From assembly GCA_028868695.1 (NCBI GenBank), contig JAGWTZ010000005.1:32727-96726 (forward strand): DNA of 64,000 bases. Reading direction: 5' to 3'. The translations under genes were made by a program, and so were the position numbers. Within the stretch, counting starts at the first letter, position 1, and each line of letters opens with the position of its first letter. The notes below the pieces were generated by a model, which saw only the letters and a program-made list of their open reading frames with translations, did not search any database and was not told where the DNA came from. Origin of the DNA: Alphaproteobacteria bacterium. GTDB lineage: Bacteria > Pseudomonadota > Alphaproteobacteria > Rhizobiales > Aestuariivirgaceae. This document shows, one piece after another, positions 20,886 through 31,028 of this stretch.

Positions 20886-21722
20886 GTGACTCCCCTGCTC
20901 TTTGCCCTCGTCATCCTTGCGGCTTTCCTGCATGCGTCGTGGAACCTGCTGGTCAAGATCACCGATGACCGGGTTCTGGCCATGTATCTGCTGCAAACGC
21001 TGATGGGCGTGATGGGGCTGGCCATGCTGCTGGTCTTTCCCTTCCCGAAGGCCGCGGCGGTTCCCTTTGCCATCACCTCGGGGCTGTTGCACACCAGCTA
21101 TAACCTGTTCCTCGCCCGCAGTTACCGGCATGGTGATTTGAGCGTGGTTTACCCCGTGGCGCGGGGCACGGCCCCCCTGCTCACCCTCATTGCAACACAT
21201 CTGTTCACCGCCGATGTGATTTCGACCCAGGCGACACTCGGCGTGGTGGTGCTGATCATCGGCATCTGGCTGATCGCACTGTCCAGCAACATCTGGAAGC
21301 AAGACCGGCTCACCTTCATCTACGCCCTCATCACCTCCTGCTTCATCGGCGCCTATACGGTTGTCGATGGGCTTGGCGGCCGCGCCTCGGGCAATGCATC
21401 GGGCTATACGGGCCTGGTGTTTGTGCTCGACGCCCTGGGCATGGTGCTGGCGGGGGCTTACCTGCGTGGCTGGCCGATCTTTGCCGCTGCTGCGCGGATC
21501 TGGAAGCGCGGCATTGCCGGGGCGGTGATGTCGGGCAGTGCCTATTGGATCGTCATCTGGGCCATGGCGCAGGCGCCCATTGCCGCCGTGGCAGCGCTGC
21601 GCGAAACCAGCATTCTTTTTGCGCTGGTGTTTTCACACCGCGTGCTGAATGAGCAGATGGGCTGGCGGCGGCTCGCGGGCGTCATCTGCGTTGTGGCCGG
21701 CGCCATGGCTTTGCGGGGGTAA
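20886..21722 (+). CDS. DMT superfamily transporter (EamA domains)
   Basis: Ten-span inner-membrane protein of 278 residues built from two EamA repeats, family of metabolite exporters. N-terminal repeat starts PLLFALVILAAFLHASWNLLVK; SVVYPVARGTAPLLT in the first half and ALRETSILFALVFSHRVLNEQMGWRRL in the second half are typical end-of-repeat motifs. The start is GTG. Substrate unknown; it is unrelated in context to gyrB upstream and is followed by a palindromic repeat. Confidence 0.85.
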   Translation: MTPLLFALVILAAFLHASWNLLVKITDDRVLAMYLLQTLMGVMGLAMLLVFPFPKAAAVPFAITSGLLHTSYNLFLARSYRHGDLSVVYPVARGTAPLLTLIATHLFTADVISTQATLGVVVLIIGIWLIALSSNIWKQDRLTFIYALITSCFIGAYTVVDGLGGRASGNASGYTGLVFVLDALGMVLAGAYLRGWPIFAAAARIWKRGIAGAVMSGSAYWIVIWAMAQAPIAAVAALRETSILFALVFSHRVLNEQMGWRRLAGVICVVAGAMALRG

Positions 21723-21737
21723 AACCTTTTCAGAACC

Positions 21738-21830
21738 GTCATGGCCCGCTTCAGGCGGGCCACCCATAAGCTGCCGCGACACAAACCCGACGGCGCAAAT
21801 GGGTCGCCCGCTTAAAGCGGGCGATGACGA
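21738..21830. repeat. Intergenic palindromic repeat (CGTCATGGCCCGC family)
   Basis: Arms cgtcatggcccgcttcaggcgggcc and cgcccgcttaaagcgggcgatgacg; same family as 3481-3554. Confidence 0.83.
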
Positions 21831-21927
21831 ATGAAGGGGATCGAACATCCGGTTGAGCACGATTCCTTCCCTTCCACCCCACAATGCTGTATTCTATTTA
21901 TCATACAATTCAATCGGAGCACTGAAA

Positions 21928-23364
21928 ATGGCTGCAAAGCAAAACTTCATCGCGGGCGCATGGGTGGATGGTTCGGGTGTCACCGTGGACATCAACCCCT
22001 CGGATGTGTCCGACGTGGTAGGCGAATTCACGCAAGCCAACAAGGCGCAGACCGATGAGGCCGTGGCCGCCGCCAAGGCTGCCAGCGCGGCCTGGGGCCT
22101 TTCCACGCCGCAGCAGCGCGCCGATGCGCTGGAGATGATCGGCACGGAGCTTCTGGCCCGCAAGGACGAGATTGGCCGCATTCTCTCGCGCGAGGAAGGC
22201 AAGCCCCTGGCCAATGGCATTGCCGAGACAATGCGCGCCGCGCAGATCTTCAAGTTCTTCGCGCAGGAAGCGCTGCGCATCGAAGGCACGCAACTGGCCT
22301 CGGTGCGCCCCAATGTCGATGTGACGATCACGAGGGAGCCTGCCGGCGTTGTCGGCCTCATCTGCCCGTGGAATTTCCCCATCGCCATTCCGGCCTGGAA
22401 GATTGCCCCGGCGCTGGCCTATGGCAACACGGTGGTGTTCAAGCCTGCTGATCTCGTTCCCGCCACGGCCTGGGCACTTGCGGAAATCATTTCGCGCTCT
22501 GGCCTGCCCAAGGGTGTGTTCAACCTGGTCATGGGCCGCGGCAGCGTGGTGGGCCAGGCGATGCTCGACAACAAGGATGTGAATGCGCTGTCCTTCACCG
22601 GCTCGGTGCAGACGGGCGCGCGCATCGCCCAGGCCTGCGTGGCGCAGAACCGCAAGTTCCAGCTGGAAATGGGCGGCAAGAACCCGCTTGTGGTGCTGGA
22701 TGACGCCAATCTCGATGCTGCCGTGGCGGGTGCTGTGGATGGCGCGTTCTTCCAGACGGGCCAGCGCTGCACGGCCTCTTCGCGCCTCATCGTCCATTCC
22801 AAGGTGCATGATGCCTTTGTGGAAAAGGCCGTCACCATGCTCAAGGGCCTGAAGGTTGATCACGCGCTGAAGGAGGGCACGCAGATCGGACCGGTGGTGG
22901 ATGAAAGCCAGATGAAGCAGGATGAAGACTATATCCGCATCGCCCGCGAGGAAGGCGGCGAGCTGGCCTGGGGCGGCGAACGCCTGAACCGCGACACCAA
23001 GGGCTTCTATCTCTCGCCCGCGCTGTTCACCAACACCAAGAATGACATGCGCATCAACCGCGAGGAAGTGTTTGGCCCGGTGGCGTCTGTCATCAAGGTG
23101 GACAGCTACGACGAAGCCCTTGCCGTGGCCAATGACACAGCCTTTGGCCTGTCTTCCGGCATCTACACGCAGTCCCTCAAGGCCGCGAATGATTTCCGCC
23201 GCAAGAGCCAGGCCGGCATGGTGATGGTGAACCTGCCCACGGCGGGTGTGGATTATCATGTGCCGTTCGGCGGGCGGAAGGGCTCCAGCTTCGGCCCGCG
23301 CGAACAGGGGCGCTATGCCGCCGAGTTCTACACCACGGTGAAGACGGCCTATGTGAGCGCGTGA
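21928..23364 (+). CDS. NAD(P)-dependent aldehyde dehydrogenase, possibly 2-oxoglutarate semialdehyde dehydrogenase
   Basis: Oxidises an aldehyde to the acid. 478 residues from ATG 21928 (the track start at 21853 adds a low-complexity leader). Motifs: PWNFPIAIPAWKIAPALAYGN, cofactor FTGSVQTGARIAQA, catalytic Glu in LEMGGKN, catalytic Cys in FQTGQRCTASSRL, and EEVFGPVASVIK. The sequence style, especially the C-terminal PTAGVDYHVPFGGRKGSSFG, resembles 2-oxoglutarate semialdehyde dehydrogenases of pentose/glucarate degradation. No pathway partner lies beside it, so the substrate is an inference. Confidence 0.85.
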   Translation: MAAKQNFIAGAWVDGSGVTVDINPSDVSDVVGEFTQANKAQTDEAVAAAKAASAAWGLSTPQQRADALEMIGTELLARKDEIGRILSREEGKPLANGIAETMRAAQIFKFFAQEALRIEGTQLASVRPNVDVTITREPAGVVGLICPWNFPIAIPAWKIAPALAYGNTVVFKPADLVPATAWALAEIISRSGLPKGVFNLVMGRGSVVGQAMLDNKDVNALSFTGSVQTGARIAQACVAQNRKFQLEMGGKNPLVVLDDANLDAAVAGAVDGAFFQTGQRCTASSRLIVHSKVHDAFVEKAVTMLKGLKVDHALKEGTQIGPVVDESQMKQDEDYIRIAREEGGELAWGGERLNRDTKGFYLSPALFTNTKNDMRINREEVFGPVASVIKVDSYDEALAVANDTAFGLSSGIYTQSLKAANDFRRKSQAGMVMVNLPTAGVDYHVPFGGRKGSSFGPREQGRYAAEFYTTVKTAYVSA

Positions 23365-23366
23365 TT

Positions 23367-23480
23367 TATCCTCCCCCTTCACGGGGGAGGTGTCGGCGCA
23401 GCCGGCGGAGGGGGTTCGGTGCTCCGGCCCCCACCCGCCTTGCTTCGCAAGGCACCCTCCCCGCAGAGGGGGAGGGATGA
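23367..23480. repeat. RIME-like palindrome
   Basis: Arms atcctcccccttcacgggggagg and caccctccccgcagagggggaggga, with inner hairpin cgccttgcttcgcaaggc. It occupies the convergent gap between the aldehyde dehydrogenase and the DMT gene and could act as a two-way terminator. Confidence 0.83.
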
Positions 23481-23484
23481 AACC

Positions 23485-24372
23485 TCAATCCGCCACAATC
23501 GTTGCGTCGGCGAACTCGCCGCGCAGCCGCTCGCGGTGCCAGACGTAAAGCCCGCTGGCGATGATGATGGCAGCCCCCAGCAAAGTGAAATGGTCCGGCC
23601 AGTCACCAAACACGGCGATGCCGGAAAGCGTCATCCACACAATCTGGGTATAGCCGAAAGGCGCAAGCAGCGAGGCGGGGGCGAGGCGCAGCGCATGCGA
23701 CATCACCAGATGAGCGAGCAGGCCGCAGGACCCCATGAGCAGCGCCACGGCCCACAGCCAGCCGAAAGGCGGCGGTGCAAAGCCCTGCGGCAGCGCCGCG
23801 CCTGAAATCGCCAGCCCCACCGCAAAAACCCAGAGCAAGCCTGTTTCCGGCGCGTCATGGAAGCCGGCGCGGCGCGTGAAGACCTGATAATTGGCCATCA
23901 CAAAGGCGTTGAACAGGCTGACCAGCATCGCCGGCTGGAAACTTTCGCTGCCCGGCCGCACGATCAGCAGCATGCCACAAAAGCCAACACCCACCGCGGC
24001 CCAGCGGCGCGGCCCCACATGCTCGCCCAGCAGGAAGGGCGCCAGCGCGCAGGAGATCAAGGGTGCGGCGAAATTGATGCTGACCACCAGGGCCAGTGGC
24101 AAATGCCCCACCGCATAGAAGTTGGCGAAGGTTGAGGAGGTGAGCAGCGCGCCGCGCAGCAGGTTCACCTTCACATTGCGGCTTCGCGGTGGCCATTCAC
24201 GCCGCCAGGCGAGGATGGCCAGCAAGGTGGAGAGCGCAATGGCATAGCGCAGGAACACCACGGTGAAGATGGGCACGCCATTGTGCTGCAGGAACTTGGC
24301 TGGCGCATCCACCAGCGTGCCGAAAAACACATTGGCGCAAAACAGCAGGATGCCGCGGCTGGTGTTGCTCAC
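23485..24372 (-). CDS. DMT superfamily transporter (EamA domains)
   Basis: 295 residues, ten predicted spans, two EamA repeats. N-terminal half has FLRYAIALSTLLAILAW and LRGALLTSSTFANFYAVGHLPLALVVSINFAAPL; C-terminal half has RLAPASLLAPFGYTQIVWMTLSGIAVFGDWPD, typical of the RhaT/EamA exporters seen in alphaproteobacteria. The start is GTG, overlapping the pncA stop by 4 nt, so it is expressed with nicotinamidase. Substrate unknown. Confidence 0.85.
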   Translation of the reverse strand: MSNTSRGILLFCANVFFGTLVDAPAKFLQHNGVPIFTVVFLRYAIALSTLLAILAWRREWPPRSRNVKVNLLRGALLTSSTFANFYAVGHLPLALVVSINFAAPLISCALAPFLLGEHVGPRRWAAVGVGFCGMLLIVRPGSESFQPAMLVSLFNAFVMANYQVFTRRAGFHDAPETGLLWVFAVGLAISGAALPQGFAPPPFGWLWAVALLMGSCGLLAHLVMSHALRLAPASLLAPFGYTQIVWMTLSGIAVFGDWPDHFTLLGAAIIIASGLYVWHRERLRGEFADATIVAD

Positions 24373-24968
24373 GAGAGGCGGATGCCGTGCTTCACAAAGC
24401 TCTTCTTGGTGTCTTCGGCCGAGCCATCAAGATCAATGGCGCGGGTGGCGGCTTCCACCACCTCAACCTCAAAGCCCAGCTTGCGCGCATCCTCGGCGGA
24501 ATAGCGCACGCAAAAATCAAAGGCGAGGCCAACAAGGCGCAAGCGCTCAAAGCCGCGCTCACGCAGATAGCCGCCAAGGCCGGTGGGCGTGAGGTGGTCA
24601 TTCTCGAAAAAGGCCGAGTAGGAATCAATCGCCTTGCGGAAGCCCTTGCGGATGATGAGCTCGGCATGCGGCACATCCAGCGCGGCGTGGAAGGCCGCAC
24701 CCTGGGTGCCGATGACGCAATGGTCCGGCCACAGGGTTTGCGGGCCATAGGCCATTTGCACCTGGGTGAAAGGGGCAGCGCCGGGGTGCTGCGAAGCGAA
24801 TGAGGAATGCTGCGGCGGATGCCAATCCTGGGTGAGGATGACATGGGCATGCTCACGCGCCAGCTCATTGATCACGGGCACAATCCTGTCACCGCCCTTC
24901 ACCGCCAGCGAACCGCCGGGGCAGAAATCATTCTGCATGTCGATGATGATCAGGGCGGAAGGCTTCAT
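24369..24968 (-). CDS. pncA: Nicotinamidase
   Basis: Hydrolyses nicotinamide to nicotinate for NAD salvage. 199 residues. The catalytic triad is visible: Asp10 in IIIDMQNDFCPGG, a Lys in the IRKGFRKAIDSYSAF segment, and Cys153 in LAFDFCVRYSAEDA. The metal site is in LTQDWHPPQHSSF. It lies 9 nt downstream of glucokinase on the same strand and overlaps the DMT gene, forming a three-gene unit glk-pncA-DMT. Confidence 0.93.
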   Translation of the reverse strand: MKPSALIIIDMQNDFCPGGSLAVKGGDRIVPVINELAREHAHVILTQDWHPPQHSSFASQHPGAAPFTQVQMAYGPQTLWPDHCVIGTQGAAFHAALDVPHAELIIRKGFRKAIDSYSAFFENDHLTPTGLGGYLRERGFERLRLVGLAFDFCVRYSAEDARKLGFEVEVVEAATRAIDLDGSAEDTKKSFVKHGIRLS

Positions 24969-24977
24969 GGCTGCACC

Positions 24978-25922
24978 TCAGGGCGCATTCAGGGCAGCGG
25001 CACACCCCTTGAAGGCGGGGAAGGGATCGGTGATCACAAACAGCGGCATGTGCTTCATCACTTCCGAAAGCCGGCCCTTTTCCTCGAACACCGCGCGGTA
25101 TTGCGGGGCCTTGAGTTTTTCCGCCAGCGAAGGGGCAATGCCGCCCGCGAGATAGACGCCGCCGCGGGCCTGCAGGGCCATGGCCATGTCGCCTGCAAGG
25201 CGCATCAGGAAGGTCATGAAATGGTCGAGTGTCTTGACGGCCGCCGGGTCGGTTCCCGCAAGGCCGGCCTTCATCACCTGTTCGGGCGATTGTTGCACGG
25301 GCGTTGCCGCCACGGCCTTGTACAGCGCAAAGAGGCCGGGGCCTGTCAGCACATCCTCCACCTCGGCGAACTTGTCCTTGCCCATGATCTTGTCTTTCAG
25401 GGCCAGTTCCTCGGCGGTCTTGACCGGCAGGGTCACATGGCCGCCTTCGCCGGGAATGGGCATCCAGCCGCCGCCCGGCAGCGGCGCCAAAGTGGCCATG
25501 CCAAGGCCGGTGCCGGGGCCCAGAACCACCTTGGTCATCGGCTGGGCCTTCACTTCGCCGCCAAGCTGCACCAGGTCTGCCGCCGCGATGTGCGGCAGGC
25601 TCCAGGCCAGGGCCTCGAAATCATTGAGCAGGCGGAAGCGCCTGGCATGGGCCGCCTGGCGCAGGCTTTCGGCCGAAAAGGTCCAGGCCCGGTTGGTCAG
25701 GGTGATTTGTTCACGGTCCACCGGGGCGGCCACGTCCACCGCCGCGGCGGCCAGTTCGGTGATGCCGCGCTTGCCGAGATAGGCCGAAATCGCCGCTTCC
25801 AGGCCGGGGAAATTGTCGTTCTTGAGAACCTCAACATCACGCACGGCCATGCTGCCCAATTCCAGAACGCCAAAGCGCGAATTGGTGCCGCCAATATCGC
25901 CCACAAGTGCCAGTTTTGTCAT
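24978..25922 (-). CDS. glk: Glucokinase (bacterial Glk family)
   Basis: ATP-dependent phosphorylation of glucose, feeding the Entner-Doudoroff genes encoded 3-8 kb away. The ATG at 25922 gives the normal N-terminus LALVGDIGGTNSRFGVL; the track start at 26018 is within the divergent intergenic region. Other motifs: DFEALAWSLP, VVLGPGTGLGMATL, GEGGHVTLP and VLTGPGLFALYKAV. 314 residues, normal length. It belongs to the non-ROK glucokinase family, in contrast to the ROK kinase at 11733-12647. Confidence 0.93.
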   Translation of the reverse strand: MTKLALVGDIGGTNSRFGVLELGSMAVRDVEVLKNDNFPGLEAAISAYLGKRGITELAAAAVDVAAPVDREQITLTNRAWTFSAESLRQAAHARRFRLLNDFEALAWSLPHIAAADLVQLGGEVKAQPMTKVVLGPGTGLGMATLAPLPGGGWMPIPGEGGHVTLPVKTAEELALKDKIMGKDKFAEVEDVLTGPGLFALYKAVAATPVQQSPEQVMKAGLAGTDPAAVKTLDHFMTFLMRLAGDMAMALQARGGVYLAGGIAPSLAEKLKAPQYRAVFEEKGRLSEVMKHMPLFVITDPFPAFKGCAAALNAP

Positions 25923-26007
25923 GGCCAAGGTGTGCCACAGCTGGCCCTTTTGGGCAAGGCAGAAGCCTTTACTCCCCCCTTCCCGACCGCTATTGCCAGC
26001 GCCAACC

Positions 26008-27579
26008 ATGGCTGACATTCAAACTGAATCCCAACGGCGGCGCACCTTCGCCATCATCTCGCACCCTGACGCGGGCAAAACCACGCTCACTGAAAAGCTG
26101 CTGCTGTTCGGCGGCGCCATCCAGCTGGCGGGCCAGGTGCGCGCCAAGGGCGACAGGCGGCGCACACGGTCTGACTGGATGGCCATCGAGCGGGCGCGCG
26201 GCATTTCCGTGGTCACCTCGGTGATGACCTTCGAATACAACAATGTGGTGTTCAACCTTTTGGATACGCCGGGCCACGAGGACTTCTCCGAAGACACCTA
26301 CCGCACGCTGACGGCGGTGGACGCCGCGGTGATGGTGATCGACGGCGCCAAAGGCATTGAAGACCGCACGCGCAAGCTGTTTGAAATCTGCCGCTTGCGC
26401 GACATTCCCATCATCACCTTCATCAACAAGTTTGACCGCGAGGCGCAGGAACCGCTGGCCCTGCTCGACGAGATCGAGAAGGGCCTGGCGCTCACTGTCG
26501 TTCCCATGGTCTGGCCCATCGGCATCGGCAAGACCTTTGCCGGCACCTATGACCTCATTCACCACAGGGTGCGCCGCGTGGATGAAGACCCGGCCGGCGT
26601 TGCCGTTTCCGGGCCGGGGGACAAGCTGATCGATGAGATCCTGCCGCAGGGGGCCGCACATTTCCGCGAGGAGATTGAGCTGCAAAGCATGGCCGGGCAC
26701 AGCTTTGACCAGACGGCCTTCCTCGAGGGCCATCTCAGCCCGGTGTTTTTCGGTTCGGCGATCAAGAATTTCGGCGTGCGCGACTTGCTCGACGCGCTCA
26801 TCGCCTATGCGCCCAGCCCGCGCGACCAGAAGGCCAGGCAACGGGTGGTCAAGGCCACCGAGCCCAAGCTCACCGGCGTGGTGTTCAAGATCCAGGCCAA
26901 CATGGACCCCAACCACCGCGACCGCATCGCCTTCATGCGCGTGTGCTCCGGCAAGCTGACGCGTGGCATGAAGACCAAGATCGTGCGCACCGGCAAGCAG
27001 CTGGCGCTGAACGCGCCGCAATTCTTCTTTGCGCAGGACCGTTCGCTGGCCGAAGAAGCCTTTGCGGGCGATGTGGTGGGCATTCCCAACCATGGCGTGC
27101 TGCGCATCGGCGACACGCTGAGCGAGGGCGAGGACGTGGTGTTCACCGGCGTTCCAAGCTTCGCCCCGGAAATCCTGCGCCGGGTGCGGCTGGGAGACCC
27201 GATGAAGGCCAAGAAGCTGAAATCGGCGCTGGAAGAGCTGGCCGAAGAAGGTGTCGTTCAGCTGTTCACGCCGATTGACGGCTCCGGCGCCATCGTGGGC
27301 GTGGTGGGCGCGCTGCAGCTTGACGTGCTGGCCGACCGGCTGGAGCATGAATATGGCGTTCCGGCCTCCTTCGAGACCACGCGCTTTGAAATCCTGCGCT
27401 GGATCACCGCGCCCGATTCCCGCACGCTGGAAGGCTTTGTCGACTCCAACAAGTCCGGCATTGCCCATGACCTTGACGGCGCGCCGGTTTTCATGGCCTC
27501 CTCGGCTTTCAACCTGAACTATGCGCTGGAGCGGGCGCCCGGCATTGCCGCGGCCACCATCAAGGAAATTCACGCATGA
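26008..27579 (+). CDS. prfC: Peptide chain release factor 3
   Basis: Translational GTPase that recycles release factors 1 and 2. 523 residues from ATG 26008. GTPase motifs are ISHPDAGKTTLTEKL (G1), ARGISVVTSVM (G2), LDTPGHEDFSEDTYRTL (G3) and FINKFDREAQEP (G4), followed by domains II and III with RVCSGKLTRGMKTKIVRTGK. The switch spelling distinguishes it from EF-G. It diverges from glk and overlaps the next membrane protein gene by 4 nt. Confidence 0.95.
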   Translation: MADIQTESQRRRTFAIISHPDAGKTTLTEKLLLFGGAIQLAGQVRAKGDRRRTRSDWMAIERARGISVVTSVMTFEYNNVVFNLLDTPGHEDFSEDTYRTLTAVDAAVMVIDGAKGIEDRTRKLFEICRLRDIPIITFINKFDREAQEPLALLDEIEKGLALTVVPMVWPIGIGKTFAGTYDLIHHRVRRVDEDPAGVAVSGPGDKLIDEILPQGAAHFREEIELQSMAGHSFDQTAFLEGHLSPVFFGSAIKNFGVRDLLDALIAYAPSPRDQKARQRVVKATEPKLTGVVFKIQANMDPNHRDRIAFMRVCSGKLTRGMKTKIVRTGKQLALNAPQFFFAQDRSLAEEAFAGDVVGIPNHGVLRIGDTLSEGEDVVFTGVPSFAPEILRRVRLGDPMKAKKLKSALEELAEEGVVQLFTPIDGSGAIVGVVGALQLDVLADRLEHEYGVPASFETTRFEILRWITAPDSRTLEGFVDSNKSGIAHDLDGAPVFMASSAFNLNYALERAPGIAAATIKEIHA

Positions 27580-28301
27580 GCATAGCCGAGATGCCCTATG
27601 ATTTTGACCTGCTGCATTTCACGGCGGTGGGCCTGATCTTCGTGATGTGGTGGCTTTACGGGCCGGTGCTGCGGCTTCTCGGGCGCGGCACGCTGAATGC
27701 GCAGCTGCATGTGGTGCGCCTCAAATGGATGATGATGATGATCAACGCGCGCCGCGAAAACCGCGTGTTTGACGCCATCATGCTGGGGCAGATTTCAAGC
27801 TCGATGAGCTATTTCGGCTCGGCCACGCTGATCGTTCTTGCCGGGCTTGTGGGCACGCTGGCCTCGATCAACCATGTGCATGCCTCGCTCACCCAGATGG
27901 CGTTTTTCCCGGCGGTCAGCCTTGGCATGTTCACCATCTATTTCACGGCGCTCACGGTGATGATGGCGGTGTGCTTCTTCGCCTTCACCTACGGCCTGCG
28001 CAAGATGGCCTATACGCTGGCGCTGATCGGCGGGCTGGATGATGCGCCCGCCGCCACGCCGCAGGCGCAGGTGATGATTGCGCAAACCGCCACGGTTCTC
28101 ACCGAGGCGGTGAAGAGCATGAACAACGGCATCCGCGGCTATTATTTCGCGGTGGCCGGGCTGTTCCTGTTTGCCGGGCCGTTTGTGTCGATCATCGCCA
28201 CGCTGCTGTTCAGCTTCATGCTCTATTACCGGCAGGGGCTTTCCACCGAAGCACTGGCCATCGAACGCTATGTGAAGGCGCTGCGCGAAGAGCAGAAGTG
28301 A
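27576..28301 (+). CDS. DUF599 family membrane protein
   Basis: A 241-residue protein with about four or five membrane spans. The stretch RENRVFDAIMLGQISSSMSYFGSATLIVLAGLVG is the DUF599 signature. Function unknown. It overlaps prfC by 4 nt. It ends 6 nt before the 3' end of eda, which converges on it. Confidence 0.8.
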   Translation: MSIAEMPYDFDLLHFTAVGLIFVMWWLYGPVLRLLGRGTLNAQLHVVRLKWMMMMINARRENRVFDAIMLGQISSSMSYFGSATLIVLAGLVGTLASINHVHASLTQMAFFPAVSLGMFTIYFTALTVMMAVCFFAFTYGLRKMAYTLALIGGLDDAPAATPQAQVMIAQTATVLTEAVKSMNNGIRGYYFAVAGLFLFAGPFVSIIATLLFSFMLYYRQGLSTEALAIERYVKALREEQK

Positions 28302-28307
28302 AAGCCT

Positions 28308-28952
28308 TCAGCGCTGGCGCAGGCCTGCCGCCTCGCGCGCCAGCTTTTCAATCTCGTCCCACTTGCCTTCATTCACCATGGCCTTGGGCGCCATCCAGGA
28401 GCCGCCCAGCGTGATCACATTGGCCAGCTTCAGATAGCTGGGCGCCAGCGCTGGCGTGATGCCGCCGGTGGGGCAGAACTTGATGCGCGGCAGAACCGTG
28501 GAGAGCGAGTTCAGATAGGGCGCGCCGCCCTTCTGCTCGGCGGGGAAGAATTTCTGCAGTTCATAGCCATGCTCCAGAAGCTTCATGGCTTCGGATGGCG
28601 AGGCCGAGGCCGGCAGCAGGGCGATCTTCTCATCCTTGGCAGCCTTCAGCAACTTGTCGGTGCAGCCCGGCGAGACGGCGAACACGCAGCCCGCCTTTTC
28701 CGAGGCCTTGAGCTGCCTTGCATCCAGCACGGTGCCGGAGCCCACAATGGCGCCTTCCACCTCATTCACGATGGCCTTGATGCACTCCAGCGCGGCTGCC
28801 GTGCGCAGGGTGATTTCGAGCACCGGCAAGCCGCCCTCCACCAGCGCGCGGGCCAGCGGCACGGCATCCTTCAGGTTCTCAATGACCATTACCGGAACGA
28901 CCGGGGCTTTCTTCAAGTTGGCCTCCAGGCCCTTCTGCGGGTTCTTGCTCAT
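28308..28952 (-). CDS. eda: 2-dehydro-3-deoxy-6-phosphogluconate aldolase
   Basis: Splits KDPG to pyruvate and glyceraldehyde 3-phosphate, the last step of the Entner-Doudoroff route. 214 residues. Substrate-site Glu/Arg are in LEITLRTAAALE near 46-50, GSGTVLD near 81, and the Schiff-base Lys134 in QKFFPAE. The usual LLPG.xTPSE segment reads LLPASASPSEA here, a small deviation. It lies 96 bp after edd in the same direction and is probably the last gene of the zwf-pgl-edd-eda unit. Confidence 0.93.
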   Translation of the reverse strand: MSKNPQKGLEANLKKAPVVPVMVIENLKDAVPLARALVEGGLPVLEITLRTAAALECIKAIVNEVEGAIVGSGTVLDARQLKASEKAGCVFAVSPGCTDKLLKAAKDEKIALLPASASPSEAMKLLEHGYELQKFFPAEQKGGAPYLNSLSTVLPRIKFCPTGGITPALAPSYLKLANVITLGGSWMAPKAMVNEGKWDEIEKLAREAAGLRQR

Positions 28953-29048
28953 TCACCAGTTCCTTCCATCAAGCTTCAATCACATCAATTGCGTTCTGCG
29001 GGAATGACGGCAAGAGGTGCGTCCCATGGCGTCCCGCGTGAGAGGCTA

Positions 29049-30866
29049 TCAAGCGCCAAACACCGTGGCGCCGTGGTCGGCGGGGCCGGCGTGGTGGCGG
29101 AACAGCTTGAACAGCTCACGGCCCACGCCCTCCTCATTCACGCTCAAATCCTTGTGGGCCAGTGGGCGCGCCGCAAAGTGCTTGGGGTCCACCAGCACCT
29201 TGATCACACCCTTGTCGCAATCCAGCCGGATCACATCGCCATCGCGCAGCCGGGCGATGGGGCCGCCGTCTGCCGCCTCCGGCGTCACGTGAATGGCGGC
29301 CGGCACCTTGCCCGAAGCGCCAGACATGCGGCCATCGGTGATCAGCGCCACCTTGAAGCCCAGATCCTGCAGCACTGCCAAAGGCGGCGTCATGCGGTGC
29401 AGCTCGGGCATGCCATTGGCCTTGGGGCCCTGGAAGCGCACCACGGCCACCACATCCTTGTGCAGTTCGCCGCGCTTGAAGGCCTCGCCCAGTTCTTCCT
29501 GGGAATGGAACACGCGGCAGGGCGCCTCGATCACGTGCCGGTCGGCCGGGATGGAGGAAGACTTGATCACCGCCCGGCCCAGCACGCCTTCGAGCACATT
29601 GAGGCCGCCGGTCTGCTGGAACGGCTCGGCCACGCCGCGCAACACCGATGTGTCATGCGATGTGGTTTCGGCGGGCTTCCAATCCAGCTCGCCGTCCTTC
29701 AGCACAGGCTCCACGGTATAGGCCGAGAGGCCCTGGCCCATGATGGTGGTGACATCCTCATGCAACAGGCCGGCTTTCAGCAATTCGCCAATCAGCAAGC
29801 CCATGCCGCCGGCGGCGTGGAAGTGGTTCACATCGGCCTTGCCATTGGGATAGATGCGGGTGAGCAGCGGCACGGCGGCGGAAAGATCAGCGATGTCATC
29901 CCATGTCAGGTGGATGCCGGCCGCAGCCGCCATGGCCACCAGATGCATGGTGTGGTTGGTGGAGCCGCCGGTGGCCAACAGGCCCACCACGCCGTTCACC
30001 ACCGCCTTCTCATCATAGATCTTGCCGATCGGCGTATAGCGGTTGCCCAGCGTTGAAATGGCCAGCGCCTGCTTGGCCGAGGCCTTGGTGATGGCATCGC
30101 GCAGCGCCGTGCCGGGGTTCACGAAGGTCGAGCCCGGCAGGTGCAGGCCCATGATTTCCATCAGCATCTGGTTGGAATTGGCGGTGCCGTAGAAGGTGCA
30201 GGTGCCGGGGCCGTGATAGGCTTGGGATTCGGCTTCGAGAAGCGCCTCCCGGCCCACCTTGCCCTGGGCATAGAGCATGCGCACCTTGGATTTCTCATCA
30301 TTGGAAAGGCCAGAGGTCATCGGCCCCGCTGGCACGAAAACCGAAGGCAAGTGCCCGAAGGTAAGCGCCCCGATGATCAGGCCCGGCACGATCTTGTCGC
30401 ATACGCCGAGATAGACCGCGGCATCAAACATCTGGTGCGACAGGGCGACAGCGGTGGACATGGCGATGATGTCGCGGCTGAACAGCGAAAGCTCCATGCC
30501 GGTTTCGCCCTGGGTCACGCCATCGCACATGGCGGGCACGCCGCCGGCCACCTGCGCTGTTCCGCCCGCCTCGCGCGCCGCGGCGCGGATCAGCTCGGGG
30601 TAGAACTCGAAAGGCTGGTGGGCCGAGAGCATGTCGTTGTAGCTGGTGATGATGCCGAGGTTCGGCGCATCGCTGTTGCGAAGCGCGTCCTTGTCATGGG
30701 CGTTGCAGGCGGCAAAGCCATGGGCCAGGTTGGCGCAGCCCAGCGCCTTGCGCTTTGGCTTGCCATCATGCGCCTTGGCGATCTTGTCGAGATAGCGGGC
30801 GCGGCTTTCGGCGCTGCGCTTGATGATGGCCTCAGTGACGGCGGCGATGGATTTTTGCACGGACAT
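29049..30866 (-). CDS. edd: 6-phosphogluconate dehydratase
   Basis: Iron-sulfur dehydratase making KDPG from 6-phosphogluconate. 605 residues, the length of Edd rather than IlvD. Motifs: [21 protein letters not shown], the cluster region [34 protein letters not shown], and the conserved [21 protein letters not shown] (first part). It is preceded by a RIME-like element and pgl, and followed by eda. Confidence 0.95.
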   Translation of the reverse strand: MSVQKSIAAVTEAIIKRSAESRARYLDKIAKAHDGKPKRKALGCANLAHGFAACNAHDKDALRNSDAPNLGIITSYNDMLSAHQPFEFYPELIRAAAREAGGTAQVAGGVPAMCDGVTQGETGMELSLFSRDIIAMSTAVALSHQMFDAAVYLGVCDKIVPGLIIGALTFGHLPSVFVPAGPMTSGLSNDEKSKVRMLYAQGKVGREALLEAESQAYHGPGTCTFYGTANSNQMLMEIMGLHLPGSTFVNPGTALRDAITKASAKQALAISTLGNRYTPIGKIYDEKAVVNGVVGLLATGGSTNHTMHLVAMAAAAGIHLTWDDIADLSAAVPLLTRIYPNGKADVNHFHAAGGMGLLIGELLKAGLLHEDVTTIMGQGLSAYTVEPVLKDGELDWKPAETTSHDTSVLRGVAEPFQQTGGLNVLEGVLGRAVIKSSSIPADRHVIEAPCRVFHSQEELGEAFKRGELHKDVVAVVRFQGPKANGMPELHRMTPPLAVLQDLGFKVALITDGRMSGASGKVPAAIHVTPEAADGGPIARLRDGDVIRLDCDKGVIKVLVDPKHFAARPLAHKDLSVNEEGVGRELFKLFRHHAGPADHGATVFGA

Positions 30867-30892
30867 TGTTCTGATCTCACTTGTGGAAAAGA

Positions 30893-31015
30893 GCCCTCAC
30901 CCGCCCTTCGGGCACCCTCTCCCACGCGTGCCGCGCAGGCGAGGGGCGCTGTCACTTCGCCCTTCTCCCATTCGAAGGATGGGAGAAGGTGGCCGAAGGC
31001 CGGATGAGGGCCCTT
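30893..31015. repeat. RIME-like palindrome
   Basis: Outer arms ccctcacccgcccttcgggcac and gtggccgaaggccggatgaggg enclose cttctcccattcgaaggatgggagaag. It separates pgl from edd within the ED gene cluster. Confidence 0.85.
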
Positions 31016-31028
31016 GGTTCAACATGAA